Below, piece after piece: positions 18,787 through 28,255 of a DNA stretch of 64,000 nt (positions are counted from its first letter, which is position 1; each line of letters starts with the position of its first letter). Origin of the DNA: Asaia siamensis (GTDB taxonomy: Bacteria; Pseudomonadota; Alphaproteobacteria; Acetobacterales; Acetobacteraceae); assembly GCF_014635085.1 (NCBI RefSeq), contig NZ_BMCH01000009.1, forward strand, positions 55,798 to 119,797, given 5' to 3'. The position numbers and the translations under genes were made by a program. The notes beneath the pieces were generated by a model. The model saw nothing but the letters and a program-made list of their open reading frames with translations. It was not told where the DNA came from and did no database searches.

Positions 18787-20097
18787 TCATTTCTGCAGTC
18801 CGTTGGCTATGGCGTTGAACATGAGGGACGCCTCCAGCGGTTGTTTGGCGAAAGAGGGTTCTGCCTCTGGCCAAGTCGACCACTGGACGATCACCAGCTT
18901 CTGTTCAGGGTCGATCGCGATAAGCTGGCCGAAAATACCAATGGCCCAGAGCGTCCGGGCGGCAGTCATGCCGTTTCGGGGGGCGACATGGCTGGCAGTG
19001 GCTGGAACATCGTTGTGCCACCACTCGAAGCCGTAAGTGCCATTGGGGTGAGACGGGGTGACCGAATGCAGCGCGCGTGTCCAGTCGCTGCATTCTTTCA
19101 GCCATGAATTGGGCAGCATCCTGCGGCCGTCGGGCAGAACCCCCTCATTCATTACGAACAGCCCGAACTTCCCCCAGTCTTCCAGCGTGGCGTTGAAGCC
19201 GTGGGCACCCACATCATGCTGGCCTTTGCAATAGCTGTGCCAGACGCCGTCATGGGTCATGCCGAAGGGCTGCCAGATGTTGTCCTGCAAGTTTTGTGCG
19301 AGGGTCTTGCCTGTCGCTTTTTCGAGAACGTCGCCCAGAACCCAAGCGCCGCCTGAGGAATAGGACCATTCGTTACCGGGTGCCGCGACCGGCTTGCGGT
19401 CTGGCGTGTTCACCAGTGTTGTGACGCAGGCATAGGGGTCCTTGCCCGCCTCACAGGCTGTCAGCTGTGAGAAATCGGAGGCCGGGTTTGTATAATCCTC
19501 GTTCCACGCGACGCCCGAGACATGCTGAAGCAACTGGCGGATCGTGATGTTACCCCATACCGTGTGCTCGAATTGCGGGTCATAGCGACTCACCCTGTCA
19601 TCGAGCGACTGGATATGGCCCTGTTTGAGGGCGGTACCGATCAGGGTCGAGACGACGGATTTGCCAAGCGAACGCGAGGTCCAGAGCGTGTCTGGCGTGT
19701 TGCCGCTGCCATAATAGCGATAGACGATCCGGCCGTTCTTGATGACCATCAGGCCGGTGACGTTGTTGCGGCTCAGATAATCCGCAAGCGTGTAGCGTTT
19801 CGCGTCGACCTCGTAGTGAAGCGCCGAGAGATCCTGCAGGGCAACGGGGAGAGGTGACGGCGTGCCGGCTTTGAAGACATCGCCTTCATACATGCGCCAG
19901 TCATTGCGAAATCCGATGACCCGCTGTGCCTGTCCCCAGGTGAGCATGTCTTTGGCCGCAGGCAATGTCTTGTCGGCCGGTGTCGGACAGGATGAGAGGC
20001 CGAGTTTATGACACGCCTTACCGGCGGTACTGGCTCTGGCTACGGCAGTGCTGCCAAGCAGGAGAGCGCAAAGAAGGCTGACTGTTCTGATCTGCAT
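18787..20097 (-). CDS. Serine hydrolase of the beta-lactamase class C-like family
   Basis: 436 residues from ATG 20097 (MQIRTVSLLCALLLGSTAVA), a clear signal peptide; an open frame extends to 20163. The penicillin-binding-protein fold shows the SxxK motif in SRSLGKSVVST, SYSSGGAW at the position of the YxN element, and LLQHVSGVAWNEDYTN. Members include esterases, D-aminopeptidases and lactamase-like enzymes; the substrate cannot be read here. It is exported to the periplasm. It converges with the PepSY gene and lies upstream of nothing on its own strand until the plus-strand iron genes. Confidence 0.8.
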   Translation of the reverse strand: MQIRTVSLLCALLLGSTAVARASTAGKACHKLGLSSCPTPADKTLPAAKDMLTWGQAQRVIGFRNDWRMYEGDVFKAGTPSPLPVALQDLSALHYEVDAKRYTLADYLSRNNVTGLMVIKNGRIVYRYYGSGNTPDTLWTSRSLGKSVVSTLIGTALKQGHIQSLDDRVSRYDPQFEHTVWGNITIRQLLQHVSGVAWNEDYTNPASDFSQLTACEAGKDPYACVTTLVNTPDRKPVAAPGNEWSYSSGGAWVLGDVLEKATGKTLAQNLQDNIWQPFGMTHDGVWHSYCKGQHDVGAHGFNATLEDWGKFGLFVMNEGVLPDGRRMLPNSWLKECSDWTRALHSVTPSHPNGTYGFEWWHNDVPATASHVAPRNGMTAARTLWAIGIFGQLIAIDPEQKLVIVQWSTWPEAEPSFAKQPLEASLMFNAIANGLQK

Positions 20098-20253
20098 TTT
20101 ATGAGAGACCCTTCTTGTTCTTGCCGAAACGGTCAGCGGAATTCTGACCGCGATTGACGACAAGGGTGAGTCTCAAAGGGGCAAGGTCACGCCCATTTCA
20201 TCAGATCGGTGCCCGGCTGGAGGCCGCGCCTACGCACAGGGCCGGGGCAGATT

Positions 20254-20283
20254 GCCCCCGGAGAAACTGTGCTCTCCGGGGGC
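20254..20283 (-). terminator. Hairpin downstream of htpG
   Basis: A perfect 11-bp stem, GCCCCCGGAGA with TCTCCGGGGGC, with an 8-nt loop, 20 bp past the htpG stop. GC-rich and without a clear T-tract on the minus strand. Confidence 0.55.
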
Positions 20284-20302
20284 GGTAACGCGTAATCTGA
20301 TA

Positions 20303-22171
20303 TCAGACCGTAATGCCGCTGGTGAGCATGGCGGTCAGGCGCTGCGCGAAGCCGGCGGCGTCGGGCAGGGTTTCGCCATCCTGGATACGGGCCACATCGA
20401 GCAGGACGCGTGCATAATCGGCAACGCTTTCGCCCTTTTCAACGCGGGCCGCCAGATCGCGGATGAGCGGATGGTGCGGGTTGATCTCCATGATCGGCGC
20501 AGAAGGCGGCATGCCCTGACCTGAGCGACGCATCAGGCGCTGCATCATCAGGTCCGGACCGCCCTCGCTCGTGATGACCACGGCGCTGCCGACCAGACGC
20601 ACGGTGCCGCGTACATCCTTCACATCATCGCCAAGGGCCTCCTTGAGCGCCGGGATCAGCTTCTCGAGATCCGCAGCCTCGCCTTCCGGCGTGGGAGCCT
20701 CGAACTTCTCCAGATCGCCATGAGCCTGATTGATGGATTTCAGGGTCTTGTCTTCATAGGAAGACAGACGATCGGGCCAGAAGCCATCCACCTGATCGGA
20801 GAGCAGCAGCACTTCGATGCCACGGGCACGGAAGCCTTCGAGCTGCGGCGAAGCAGCCAGGGCCTCGGCATTTTCACCCGTCAGGTAATAGATTGATTCC
20901 TGACCCGGCTTCATGCGCGTCAGATAGGCGTCGAGCGTAGTCGGATCGTCAGACGCCGTGGAGCGGAAGCGAGACAGGGCGGCGAGTTCCTGGCGGTGCT
21001 CGGAATCCTCCCAGATGCCTTCCTTGATGATCGGGCCGAAATTTTCCCAGAACGTGCCGAAGGATTCGGCATTTTCCGTGTCCTTGGCGCGGTTCTTGAT
21101 TTCGGTCATTACGCGCTTGGTCACGGCCTTCCGAATGCGCTGCAGCACCGGCGTTGATTGCAACATTTCACGCGAGACGTTCAGCGGCAGGTCTTCGGTG
21201 TCGACAACACCTTTCACAAAGCGCAGCCAGGCCGGCAGAAGCTCGGCGTCATCGGTGATGAACATGCGGCGCACATGCAGATGCACCTTGCTCTCACGCG
21301 ACTGCTCCATGAAGTCGAACGGGCGCGCACCAGGAATGAACAGGAGCGCCGTGAATTCCGTCGTGCCTTCTGCGCTCCAGTGCAGGGTTGCATAGGGCTC
21401 GTCGAACTGATGGGCGACGTGACGGTAGAATTCGGTGTACTGCTCGGGCGTGATGTCGGATTTCGACTTGCGCCACAGAGCCGTGCCCTCATTGGCCGAT
21501 TTGTCTTCCTCACCTTCACGCAGTGTGATCGGCCAGGAAATATGATCGGCCCATTTGCGGATGATCGAGCGCAGACGCCAGGCATCGAGAAATTCGTCGG
21601 CATCGGTTTTGACATGTAGAATGATGTCTGTGCCGGGCTGCTCGCGCGTGGCAGGGGCGATCGTATAGGCACCCTTGCCGTCAGACGACCACTGCCAGGC
21701 CTGATCGGAACCGGGCTGGCGTGAAATCACGTCCACCTTGTCGGCCACCATGAACGCTGCATAGAAGCCGACGCCGAACTGGCCGATCAGGCTGGGGCGG
21801 TCTTCAGGCTTGGCGCTGTTCAGCTTCTCGCCAAAAGCGCGCGTGCCCGAGCGCGCGATGGTGCCCAGATTGCTTGCCAGCTCTTCACGGCTCATGCCGG
21901 CGCCATTGTCGCTGATGGTCAGCAGACGGGCATCCTTGTCGGGGTGGATGCGAATGGCGGCATCGGCGGGGAGGGCCTTGGCGGCGTCGGTCAGAGCCTC
22001 GAAACGACGCTTGTCCGAAGCATCGGCAGCATTGGCCACGAGTTCACGCAAGAAGATCTCGCGCTCGGAATAGAGGGCATGGACGACGAGATCGAGCAGA
22101 CGGCCGACTTCTGCGCTGAACTCATGTTTTTCGGCGCCCTGGACCTGATCTTTTTCTGTGTTTTCGGTCAT
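20303..22171 (-). CDS. htpG: Chaperone protein HtpG (Hsp90)
   Basis: 622 residues, normal for HtpG. GHKL ATPase motifs are intact: the [18 protein letters not shown] helix with the catalytic Glu, [11 protein letters not shown], and the lid glycines in [13 protein letters not shown]. The middle domain has [15 protein letters not shown]. The C-terminal dimerisation domain ends with LTSGITV. It is a cytosolic ATP-dependent chaperone dimer acting on stress-damaged or late-folding clients. AAGGGATATCC precedes the ATG. It appears monocistronic, with a hairpin just downstream. Confidence 0.97.
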   Translation of the reverse strand: MTENTEKDQVQGAEKHEFSAEVGRLLDLVVHALYSEREIFLRELVANAADASDKRRFEALTDAAKALPADAAIRIHPDKDARLLTISDNGAGMSREELASNLGTIARSGTRAFGEKLNSAKPEDRPSLIGQFGVGFYAAFMVADKVDVISRQPGSDQAWQWSSDGKGAYTIAPATREQPGTDIILHVKTDADEFLDAWRLRSIIRKWADHISWPITLREGEEDKSANEGTALWRKSKSDITPEQYTEFYRHVAHQFDEPYATLHWSAEGTTEFTALLFIPGARPFDFMEQSRESKVHLHVRRMFITDDAELLPAWLRFVKGVVDTEDLPLNVSREMLQSTPVLQRIRKAVTKRVMTEIKNRAKDTENAESFGTFWENFGPIIKEGIWEDSEHRQELAALSRFRSTASDDPTTLDAYLTRMKPGQESIYYLTGENAEALAASPQLEGFRARGIEVLLLSDQVDGFWPDRLSSYEDKTLKSINQAHGDLEKFEAPTPEGEAADLEKLIPALKEALGDDVKDVRGTVRLVGSAVVITSEGGPDLMMQRLMRRSGQGMPPSAPIMEINPHHPLIRDLAARVEKGESVADYARVLLDVARIQDGETLPDAAGFAQRLTAMLTSGITV

Positions 22172-22247
22172 GGATATCCCTTGAGACTGTGATGGCGCCG
22201 TAACGACGCCTATTTGCAGGGAGAAGTAGAAATGCGCGTCTCTTTTT

Positions 22248-22646
22248 TCAAGAGAGGCAGGGCCATAAGGGCAGTACGCAATCGCGCGTCAGGGGCGCGA
22301 GGGAGAGCGAAACGGCATCGTCAGGCGTGACCCAGCGCGCTTCGGCAATTTCAGCGGCGACCTTGATGGCGCCGGTCCAGCGCAAGGCGAAGAGTTCGGC
22401 CCGTACTGTATGGCCGGGCTCATTCGCCGCCGGGGCCTCAATCCGTTTCAGAAAGCGACAGGCTTCTGCCGAGGCCTGAAGGCCAAGTTCTTCGTCAAGT
22501 TCACGAAGCAGGGCGGCACAGGGTGTTTCACCGGGTTCGATCTTGCCGCCGGGCTGCATGAAGGCCGCAGTGCCCTGCTTGCGCACGAGAAGGAGGTGCC
22601 CCGCCCCGTCATGAAGCAGGGCGGCAGCAATATGGATCACAGGCAT
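22248..22646 (-). CDS. NUDIX hydrolase
   Basis: 132 residues from ATG 22646 ([13 protein letters not shown]); a TTG at 22673 would add nine residues. The Nudix box is complete: GGKIEPGE, then seven residues, then RELDEELGL, giving G-x5-E-x7-RE-U-x-EE-x-G-U. Such enzymes cleave nucleoside diphosphates linked to another moiety, often (d)NTP or nucleotide-sugar clean-up in the cytoplasm. The start lies inside the 3' end of the HAD gene, so the two genes overlap and are probably coupled. Confidence 0.85.
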   Translation of the reverse strand: MPVIHIAAALLHDGAGHLLLVRKQGTAAFMQPGGKIEPGETPCAALLRELDEELGLQASAEACRFLKRIEAPAANEPGHTVRAELFALRWTGAIKVAAEIAEARWVTPDDAVSLSLAPLTRDCVLPLWPCLS

Positions 22647-22656
22647 TGTCAGGCAG

Positions 22657-23331
22657 TCAGACTGTCTCGCCAAGAATGCTCAGACGGCCATCCTCGTTCT
22701 GATGGGCCTTGAGGGCCTCATATCCCGGAACGGTCGGGTGCGGGACGTCGACTGCATGGGTATGGGTGGCGGTAATCACCACCACGCTGGCATTGGCGGC
22801 TTCACCCGCCTTGATGCCGGCTGGCGCATCTTCGAACACGGCGCAGTTCTTGGCTTCGAAACCGAGACGCTGCGCGCCAAGCAGGAAGCAGTCCGGGGCG
22901 GGTTTGCCGTTTGGCGCGTCTTCTGCCGTGATAAGAATTTTCGGCAGGGGCAGGCCTGCAATCTGGATGCGCTTGAGCGCAAGATCGCGGGAGGCCGAGG
23001 TGACGATGGCCCAGCGATCTGCAGGCAGGCTGTTCAGAAAAGCCGTGGCGCCGGGAATGGGGTCAATGCCATGGGTGTCTTCCAGCTCCCGACTGGTAAT
23101 CCAGTGCGCTTCCTCAGCCGGGTCGACACCCGGCAGTTTCTGGCGACGAATGGTTTCGATGGTCTGCACGCCATGGATGGTAGGCAGGAATTTGGCAACA
23201 TCCAGACCGTGCTTCTGTGCCCAGAGGGTCCAGACGCGTTCTGCCGCGATAATCGAGGTCAGGATCGTGCCATCCATGTCGAACAGGAAGGCATCGAAGG
23301 AACGTCCGGGAAAAAGGTCATGCTCGGCCAA
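22657..23331 (-). CDS. HAD-superfamily phosphatase (sugar/glycerol phosphatase-like)
   Basis: 224 residues starting at TTG 23331, with GGAG eight bases upstream. The HAD motifs are: motif I FLFDMDGT (nucleophile and acid/base Asp), motif II IVTSAS, motif III Lys in NGKPAPD, and motif IV VFEDAPAGIKAG. The cap is of the alpha-helical beta-PGM type. Relatives include 2-deoxyglucose-6-phosphatase, YfbT and glycerol-3-phosphatase. The glycerophosphodiesterase gene just upstream hints at glycerol 3-phosphate, but that is inference. A perfect FNR-type box lies 73-86 bp before the start. Confidence 0.85.
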   Translation of the reverse strand: MAEHDLFPGRSFDAFLFDMDGTILTSIIAAERVWTLWAQKHGLDVAKFLPTIHGVQTIETIRRQKLPGVDPAEEAHWITSRELEDTHGIDPIPGATAFLNSLPADRWAIVTSASRDLALKRIQIAGLPLPKILITAEDAPNGKPAPDCFLLGAQRLGFEAKNCAVFEDAPAGIKAGEAANASVVVITATHTHAVDVPHPTVPGYEALKAHQNEDGRLSILGETV

Positions 23332-23403
23332 AAGACATCTCCGTCATGAGAACAGGGTCAGCAGGGTGGGAGACCCTGCATGACCTGTGTAACGCAGACA
23401 AGC

Positions 23404-23417
23404 TTGATTCAGATCAA
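23404..23417. promoter_or_regulatory. Perfect FNR-type box upstream of the HAD/NUDIX genes
   Basis: TTGATTCAGATCAA matches the TTGAT-N4-ATCAA consensus exactly. It overlaps the end of the glycerophosphodiesterase gene and is centred about 79 bp before the HAD start, a spacing compatible with promoter activation. The same motif occurs at 28140. Confidence 0.6.
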
Positions 23418-24526
23418 CCCGCCGTGTCGACGGCAAGACGGCCGAGGGCCGGGTCATCGGTGAAGAATCCGTCCAGCCCCATGTCGAGATAGCGTTTGAC
23501 TTCGGCAATCATGCCTTGCGGATTGCGGGCATTCAGCGCGCCACCATCGCGCAATTCCTTGGGCAGACAGTAGTTTTCCGGACGCGCCGTGTAGGAATGA
23601 ACCAGCAATCCGGCCGTATGCGCATTGGTGATCAGTGTGGTGGGGGTGCCCCAGGACCCGTCCGGATTGCGCGGAATCAGATCCGTATTGGATGGGCCGA
23701 TGACATCGGCAAACCGGCGTATGGCGCGCAGGCCTTCGGGCTTCATGAAGTCGCCGAAGGTTTGGGCGGCACTCTTGCCCAGCAGATCGGGCGGTGTCTG
23801 GCCGGGCTCGCCCATCAGGAACATGACCCGTGCCTGCGGGTTGATCGCGCGCGTCTTGTCGCCGATCGCCTTCAGATTGGTTGTCTCGAAGGACTGAAGT
23901 TCCAGCGGGGCCTGACGGGTGTATTCATGCGCCGCAATGGTACGCAGGAACGCGGTTTCCGGGTCCAGACCGAGGCTGTGGAAATGGGTGGAATTCTTGA
24001 TTTCGGGAATAAGACCGAACACCTTGCCGCGCGCGGCAGATTCACCAGCGACAAAATCGATGACCTCTTCAAAGGTCGGCACATCGAAATGCCCGTCATA
24101 GCGCGTGTTATGCGGGCGAAGCTGCGGCAGGCGCTCTTTTGCCCTCAGGGTCTTGAGTTCTGCCAGGGTGAAATCGGTGGTGAACCAGCCAGTCTCTTTC
24201 TGTCCATCAATGGTCAAGCTGCGCTTGCGGGTGGCAAATTCAGGGCGCGAAGCGACATCGGTGGTATCGGCGATATTGCTCTCATGGCGCACGATCAGCA
24301 CGCCGTCCTTTGTCATGACCAGATCAGGCTCGATGTAATCGGCACCGTCTTCTATCGCCTTGGCATAGGAGGCCAGCGTGTGTTCGGGGCGCAGGGCGGA
24401 GGCGCCGCGATGCGCGAAGACCAGCGGCTTCGGTGCCAGGGAAGGAGCAGCGAACCCTTTCGTGGTCAGGCTCGGGGCGCTGATCCCGGCGAGGCCGAGA
24501 AACAGGGTATGACGACGTGACAGCAA
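23414..24526 (-). CDS. glpQ: Periplasmic glycerophosphodiester phosphodiesterase
   Basis: About 370 residues. The start is probably TTG 24526, because CAGGAGAGC sits just upstream; ATG 24556 in frame has no such site. From TTG the protein begins LLSRRHTLFLGLAG, a twin-arginine-like signal. The GDPD domain has the catalytic HRGASALRPEHT and EPDLVMTKDG with the metal-binding acids, and later PEIKN. It hydrolyses glycerophosphodiesters from lipid turnover to glycerol 3-phosphate and an alcohol. It lies upstream of the HAD phosphatase on the same strand. Confidence 0.9.
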   Translation of the reverse strand: MLSRRHTLFLGLAGISAPSLTTKGFAAPSLAPKPLVFAHRGASALRPEHTLASYAKAIEDGADYIEPDLVMTKDGVLIVRHESNIADTTDVASRPEFATRKRSLTIDGQKETGWFTTDFTLAELKTLRAKERLPQLRPHNTRYDGHFDVPTFEEVIDFVAGESAARGKVFGLIPEIKNSTHFHSLGLDPETAFLRTIAAHEYTRQAPLELQSFETTNLKAIGDKTRAINPQARVMFLMGEPGQTPPDLLGKSAAQTFGDFMKPEGLRAIRRFADVIGPSNTDLIPRNPDGSWGTPTTLITNAHTAGLLVHSYTARPENYCLPKELRDGGALNARNPQGMIAEVKRYLDMGLDGFFTDDPALGRLAVDTAG

Positions 24527-24669
24527 ATCAGCTCTCCTGAAGCCTGTCCCCGTCATGACCCGGCCGGGAAGAGGCGGTGTGACGACAGGAGCGATGCTGC
24601 CCGACCGGGTGGCAGATGGCGCTCCTGTTTTGTGGTCCCGGCTTTATGTCGCCTTGGGTCCGAACCGGA

Positions 24670-27087
24670 TTACCAGGTGGCGCTAAGGGTCAAGAAATAC
24701 ATGCGCGGCGCGATGGGGAAGGCGGTGAACTGGTTTGAAACCTGGTTCACATTGACCGTGGACCATCCCTTGGTGTTGGTCAGGTTGGTGATATTACCCT
24801 GAACGCGCAAGGCCGGAATATGGGGGATACCATGAATGGTGTAGCCCGCATTCATGCTGAACTGCGCGGTCGGCGAGGCCCAGAGATCATTGGTGTAGGT
24901 CGTGTAGCGCTTGCCCATGACATCACCGATAAACTGGCCGTAGAAATTGCCCCAGTTGGTGGTGGCGACGAATTTCTCGGTCCAGTCAGGCTGACCGGCC
25001 ACATTGCGGCCTGCAATGCGGATGGTGGACGTGCCGGAGTTGTAATTGTCGTTATAGACCGACTTGTTATAGCTCAGCCCGTTATAGAGCGAGAAATGCG
25101 GCCCGAACTGCGCGGTGAAGGAGAAATCCATACCGTCTGTCGTGACAGAGCCCACATTGGCGAGCGTCGTGGCCGAACCGATGATGGAAGACAGCGACTG
25201 CGTGGTGGCAATGGCGACCAGACGGTTCGAGAAATGCACGTGGTAATATTCGGCCTGTGCCGAGATATCGGTCAGCGGCCCAAGATTGACATGGTGATGG
25301 GTACGCAGGCCGGTCTCATAGGTCCATGAGGTCTCGACCTTGCCGTTCTTCTTGAAATCCTCGAAAGCGGCCTGGCTTGTGGCACCCCAGGGGGTGGCAT
25401 TGCCGTAACCGGCGCTCTGATAGGAGCGCATGTTTTCCTGGATATTGGCGAACCACTGCTCGTTCGGCGTGATGTTCCACAAGGCACCGAATGAAGGCAG
25501 GAACGGCTTGGCCGCGGCAATCGTGCCGCCAGGCACGGTCACGGCGGTGGCAGGTGAGAGTGAGCCTGGCTTGCCAGCCACAGGCAGCGTGCCGTTGGTG
25601 TAGACCAGCTCGGATTTGAAGCCTGCCGAGAGCGTGAAGTTCTTCGTGACTTTCCAGCTGTCCTGCAGATGTGTGACGAAGGTGTTGGTATAGAAATAGT
25701 TGGTGTACTGCTTGATCAGCGCATCCTGCTGGCGATCATAAGGCGTCGTCGGATTATTGGCATCCAGCGGATACCAGCGACGGGCCTGGGTGTTGTTGTT
25801 GCGCTCGTACCAGCCCCCGACCTCAAGGTCGTGATGGCCCAGCTTGTAACGCAGCGTCGTGAGCAGGCCGCCACGGTTATCCCAATATTCCGTCGTGCGG
25901 GTGGCATAGCCCGACCCGCCGAACACGTTGCTGAGCTGGCTGGCACTCTGGTTCGGGAAATAGGCACTGAACAGCGTGGGCAGACCGGCAGCCGTGATCG
26001 GCCCCGCCACCACACCCTCACCAAGGTTGTGATGGTAATAGAGCTTGTTGTCCCAATGCAGATTGGCGTTGAAATCATGCTGCCAGCCCAGATAGGTCAG
26101 GAAATCCTCACGCTGGGCGGCTGAGTAGTAATTGCGATAATTCAGCCCGGCATTCTTGTAGGCAGCCGAGTTCAGATAGGATTTGGCGTAGGTGAAATCG
26201 GGATAGGTGAAGGGGCGCACATAGGTGCCATAGCCGTTGGGTAGCACGATCCCGTCTTCATTGGGTTCGACCTTGTCGGACCAGTCAAAGAAATAGGTGA
26301 TCTTGTCCTTGCTGCCCTTGTGCACGAATTTTGCATTGACCTGATTGCCGCCCTGATGACCGGCAAAATCCCAGGCGCGGGCATCCTGACGGGCCCATGA
26401 GATATAGGCCGAGTTGCCGTTACCGAAATTGCCGGTATCGAAACGGGCAAAGGTGCGGAAGGTCGAGAAGCTGCCGAACGTCTGATCGAGTTGACCGCCC
26501 ATCTTCTGCTTCGGGTCGAGCGAGGAGAACAGCAATGTGCCGCCCAGATTGGAGGTTGAGGCCGTGCCGAGGGCGCCAGAGCCGGTCGCCACTGTGGCAT
26601 TGCCCACGTTTTCGCTGATCACGGCGCGCTGCGGTGAGAGGCCGTTATAGTTTCCGTAGGCCTGGTCACCCAGCGGAATGCCGTCAAGCGTATAGCCCAG
26701 CTGGTTCTGGTTGAAGCCATGGATGAAAAGCGAGGAATTCTGCTCGTTATTGCCCCAGGGATCGGCATTGTTGAAGACGACGCCGGGCAGGATCTGCAGC
26801 GCCTTGAGCGGGCTTACACCCGGCAGGATACGCTGAAGCTGCGTGTGGCCGACGCTCTGCTCCGAGCGGGTGCGGCGTGCGGTCGCGATGACCTCTTCCG
26901 CCGGTGCGGTAGAAACCAGAGCCTTTGCCTTGCGCGAGGCATTCTGGGCGTGGACCTGCGAGGCCGGTGCCGTATTCTGATGAACGGGAAGCTTCGCTTC
27001 TGCGGCATGAGCGGTTGCGCTCAGCAAAGCGAGGGGAGAGCAGAAGAGAGACAGCGTAAGGGCATGGCGCTGCTTGCGAAGCTTCAT
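24670..27087 (-). CDS. TonB-dependent outer-membrane receptor
   Basis: 805 residues with a signal peptide (ALTLSLFCSPLALLSATAHA). The plug shows the TonB-box region EEVIATARRTRSEQS and LQRILPGVSPLKALQILPGV, with NNEQNSSLFIHGFNQ. The barrel ends with LTLSATW. AAAGGAAAG precedes the start. The plug differs from the siderophore receptor at 14.3 kb, and the IHGFNQNQLGY stretch is common in receptors of unclear substrate in this bacterial family. I see no iron box upstream. Import of a metal chelate or another large nutrient is possible; the ligand is unknown. Confidence 0.85.
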   Translation of the reverse strand: MKLRKQRHALTLSLFCSPLALLSATAHAAEAKLPVHQNTAPASQVHAQNASRKAKALVSTAPAEEVIATARRTRSEQSVGHTQLQRILPGVSPLKALQILPGVVFNNADPWGNNEQNSSLFIHGFNQNQLGYTLDGIPLGDQAYGNYNGLSPQRAVISENVGNATVATGSGALGTASTSNLGGTLLFSSLDPKQKMGGQLDQTFGSFSTFRTFARFDTGNFGNGNSAYISWARQDARAWDFAGHQGGNQVNAKFVHKGSKDKITYFFDWSDKVEPNEDGIVLPNGYGTYVRPFTYPDFTYAKSYLNSAAYKNAGLNYRNYYSAAQREDFLTYLGWQHDFNANLHWDNKLYYHHNLGEGVVAGPITAAGLPTLFSAYFPNQSASQLSNVFGGSGYATRTTEYWDNRGGLLTTLRYKLGHHDLEVGGWYERNNNTQARRWYPLDANNPTTPYDRQQDALIKQYTNYFYTNTFVTHLQDSWKVTKNFTLSAGFKSELVYTNGTLPVAGKPGSLSPATAVTVPGGTIAAAKPFLPSFGALWNITPNEQWFANIQENMRSYQSAGYGNATPWGATSQAAFEDFKKNGKVETSWTYETGLRTHHHVNLGPLTDISAQAEYYHVHFSNRLVAIATTQSLSSIIGSATTLANVGSVTTDGMDFSFTAQFGPHFSLYNGLSYNKSVYNDNYNSGTSTIRIAGRNVAGQPDWTEKFVATTNWGNFYGQFIGDVMGKRYTTYTNDLWASPTAQFSMNAGYTIHGIPHIPALRVQGNITNLTNTKGWSTVNVNQVSNQFTAFPIAPRMYFLTLSATW

Positions 27088-27214
27088 CAGTAAACTTTCC
27101 TTTAAGGCGGGCTCGAACGCGGCGCACCCTATTCGGAGAGTTCGTTACGGTGTGTGAAGCTTCGGTGATTTGGGTATGACAGGCCTGTTACAGGGCCTGG
27201 CGGCAATTTCGCGC

Positions 27215-27246
27215 AAAAAAAAGGCCACCCGTCTGACGGGTAGCCT
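27215..27246 (-). terminator. Rho-independent terminator of the ompW-like gene
   Basis: On the minus strand a 10-bp stem with one mismatch (AGGCTACCCG, short loop, CGGGTGGCCT) is followed by eight T residues. It lies about 30 bp past the OmpW stop. Confidence 0.88.
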
Positions 27247-27277
27247 CTTCCATTCCAATGTTCCCGGGGAGGAGAAA

Positions 27278-28090
27278 TCAGAAGCGGTATTCGATACCGG
27301 CGCCGACAACCGTCGGGTCAAGCGAGTCATGAGCCTTGATGAAGGCGCCCGACCCACGGTCGTTGGCCCAGGCATGCATGCGCATGAACATCTGCTTGGC
27401 ATCGACGTTGAAGAACCAGTTGCCGACCAGCTGGTAGTCGAAACCGACATTGACCGACGGGCCACCCGTCACGCCGACATTGAGCTTCTGCACCAGGCCG
27501 CCAGCGGGCGACACGTTGTGGAACCAGGCAAGCGTTGCGCCCACGCCAACATAGGGGTTGAAGCGCTTGTGAGGGCGGAAATGCCAGGCCAGCGTGATGG
27601 TGGGGGGAAGCGCCCAGGCACTGCCGACATCGATGTTGCCGAGCGGCGTGCCCTTGGCAGCCACTTCGTGGCGGGTGCTGGCAGCGATCAGGTCGATCGA
27701 GATGTTATCGGTAAAGAAATACTCGAAGGTGAGTTCCGGCATGACCTGGCTGGTGGTCTTGACGCGGCCGGGAATGGCGGCACCGTTCAGCCAGAGCTTG
27801 CTGTCACGATCCTGCGGGATGACGCCCAGAGCCGACAGACGGACGATGAAGTCGCCCTTGCCCAGACCGATCTTGGTGGTGGAGCAGGTCTTGAACAGGC
27901 CACAATCGTCGCTCGACGAATGGGGCGCAGCCATGGCCTGAGCCTGGGGGGCGAGAACCATATTGGTCGTCACCGGCGTATTGACGACCGGGGTCGTCTG
28001 GGCCTGAGCGGCCGGTGCTGCGACAGCAGCAGCGACGAAACCGGTCAGGAGAGCGCTTGAAAGTTTGAAAGAGGTCTTCATCGACGTCAT
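27278..28090 (-). CDS. OmpW-family outer membrane protein
   Basis: 270 residues with a signal peptide ending in AAPAAQA. The barrel region carries OmpW hallmarks: FIVRLSALGVIPQD, then ELTFEYFFTDNISIDLIA, LPPTITLAWHFRP, FNPYVGVGATLAWF, and the C-terminal VVGAGIEYRF with terminal Phe. OmpW forms a small eight-stranded barrel for hydrophobic molecules. ATG 28090 is used; MKTSFKL at 28081 is an alternative. It diverges from the FNR-like regulator, and a perfect FNR box lies 50-63 bp upstream. E. coli ompW is FNR-regulated, so the link is credible. Confidence 0.88.
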   Translation of the reverse strand: MTSMKTSFKLSSALLTGFVAAAVAAPAAQAQTTPVVNTPVTTNMVLAPQAQAMAAPHSSSDDCGLFKTCSTTKIGLGKGDFIVRLSALGVIPQDRDSKLWLNGAAIPGRVKTTSQVMPELTFEYFFTDNISIDLIAASTRHEVAAKGTPLGNIDVGSAWALPPTITLAWHFRPHKRFNPYVGVGATLAWFHNVSPAGGLVQKLNVGVTGGPSVNVGFDYQLVGNWFFNVDAKQMFMRMHAWANDRGSGAFIKAHDSLDPTVVGAGIEYRF

Positions 28091-28139
28091 CCGTGATTAA
28101 ACAGTGACGTTCACTCACCATGCGCTATGATGCGACGCC

Positions 28140-28153
28140 TTGATCCATATCAA
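28140..28153. promoter_or_regulatory. Perfect FNR-type box in the ompW-fnr intergenic region
   Basis: TTGATCCATATCAA is an exact TTGAT-N4-ATCAA palindrome. Its centre lies about 56 bp before the ompW start and 109 bp before the regulator start. It could act on either gene or both. Confidence 0.7.
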
Positions 28154-28255
28154 AGCCATGACAACGTTGCTGATGACCGTGGGGAATTAGCAACAGTATA
28201 TGACTTAATGTTAACGAATCAAGAATAAGAATAAAAAAGAGGACTGTTTTTCGCC

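Noticed and set aside
24585..24631. Bulged hairpin (ACAGGAGCG with CGCTCCTGT) between the TonB receptor and glpQ
   Set aside because: The T-run is on the plus strand, whereas both flanking genes are on the minus strand; terminator role not supportable.
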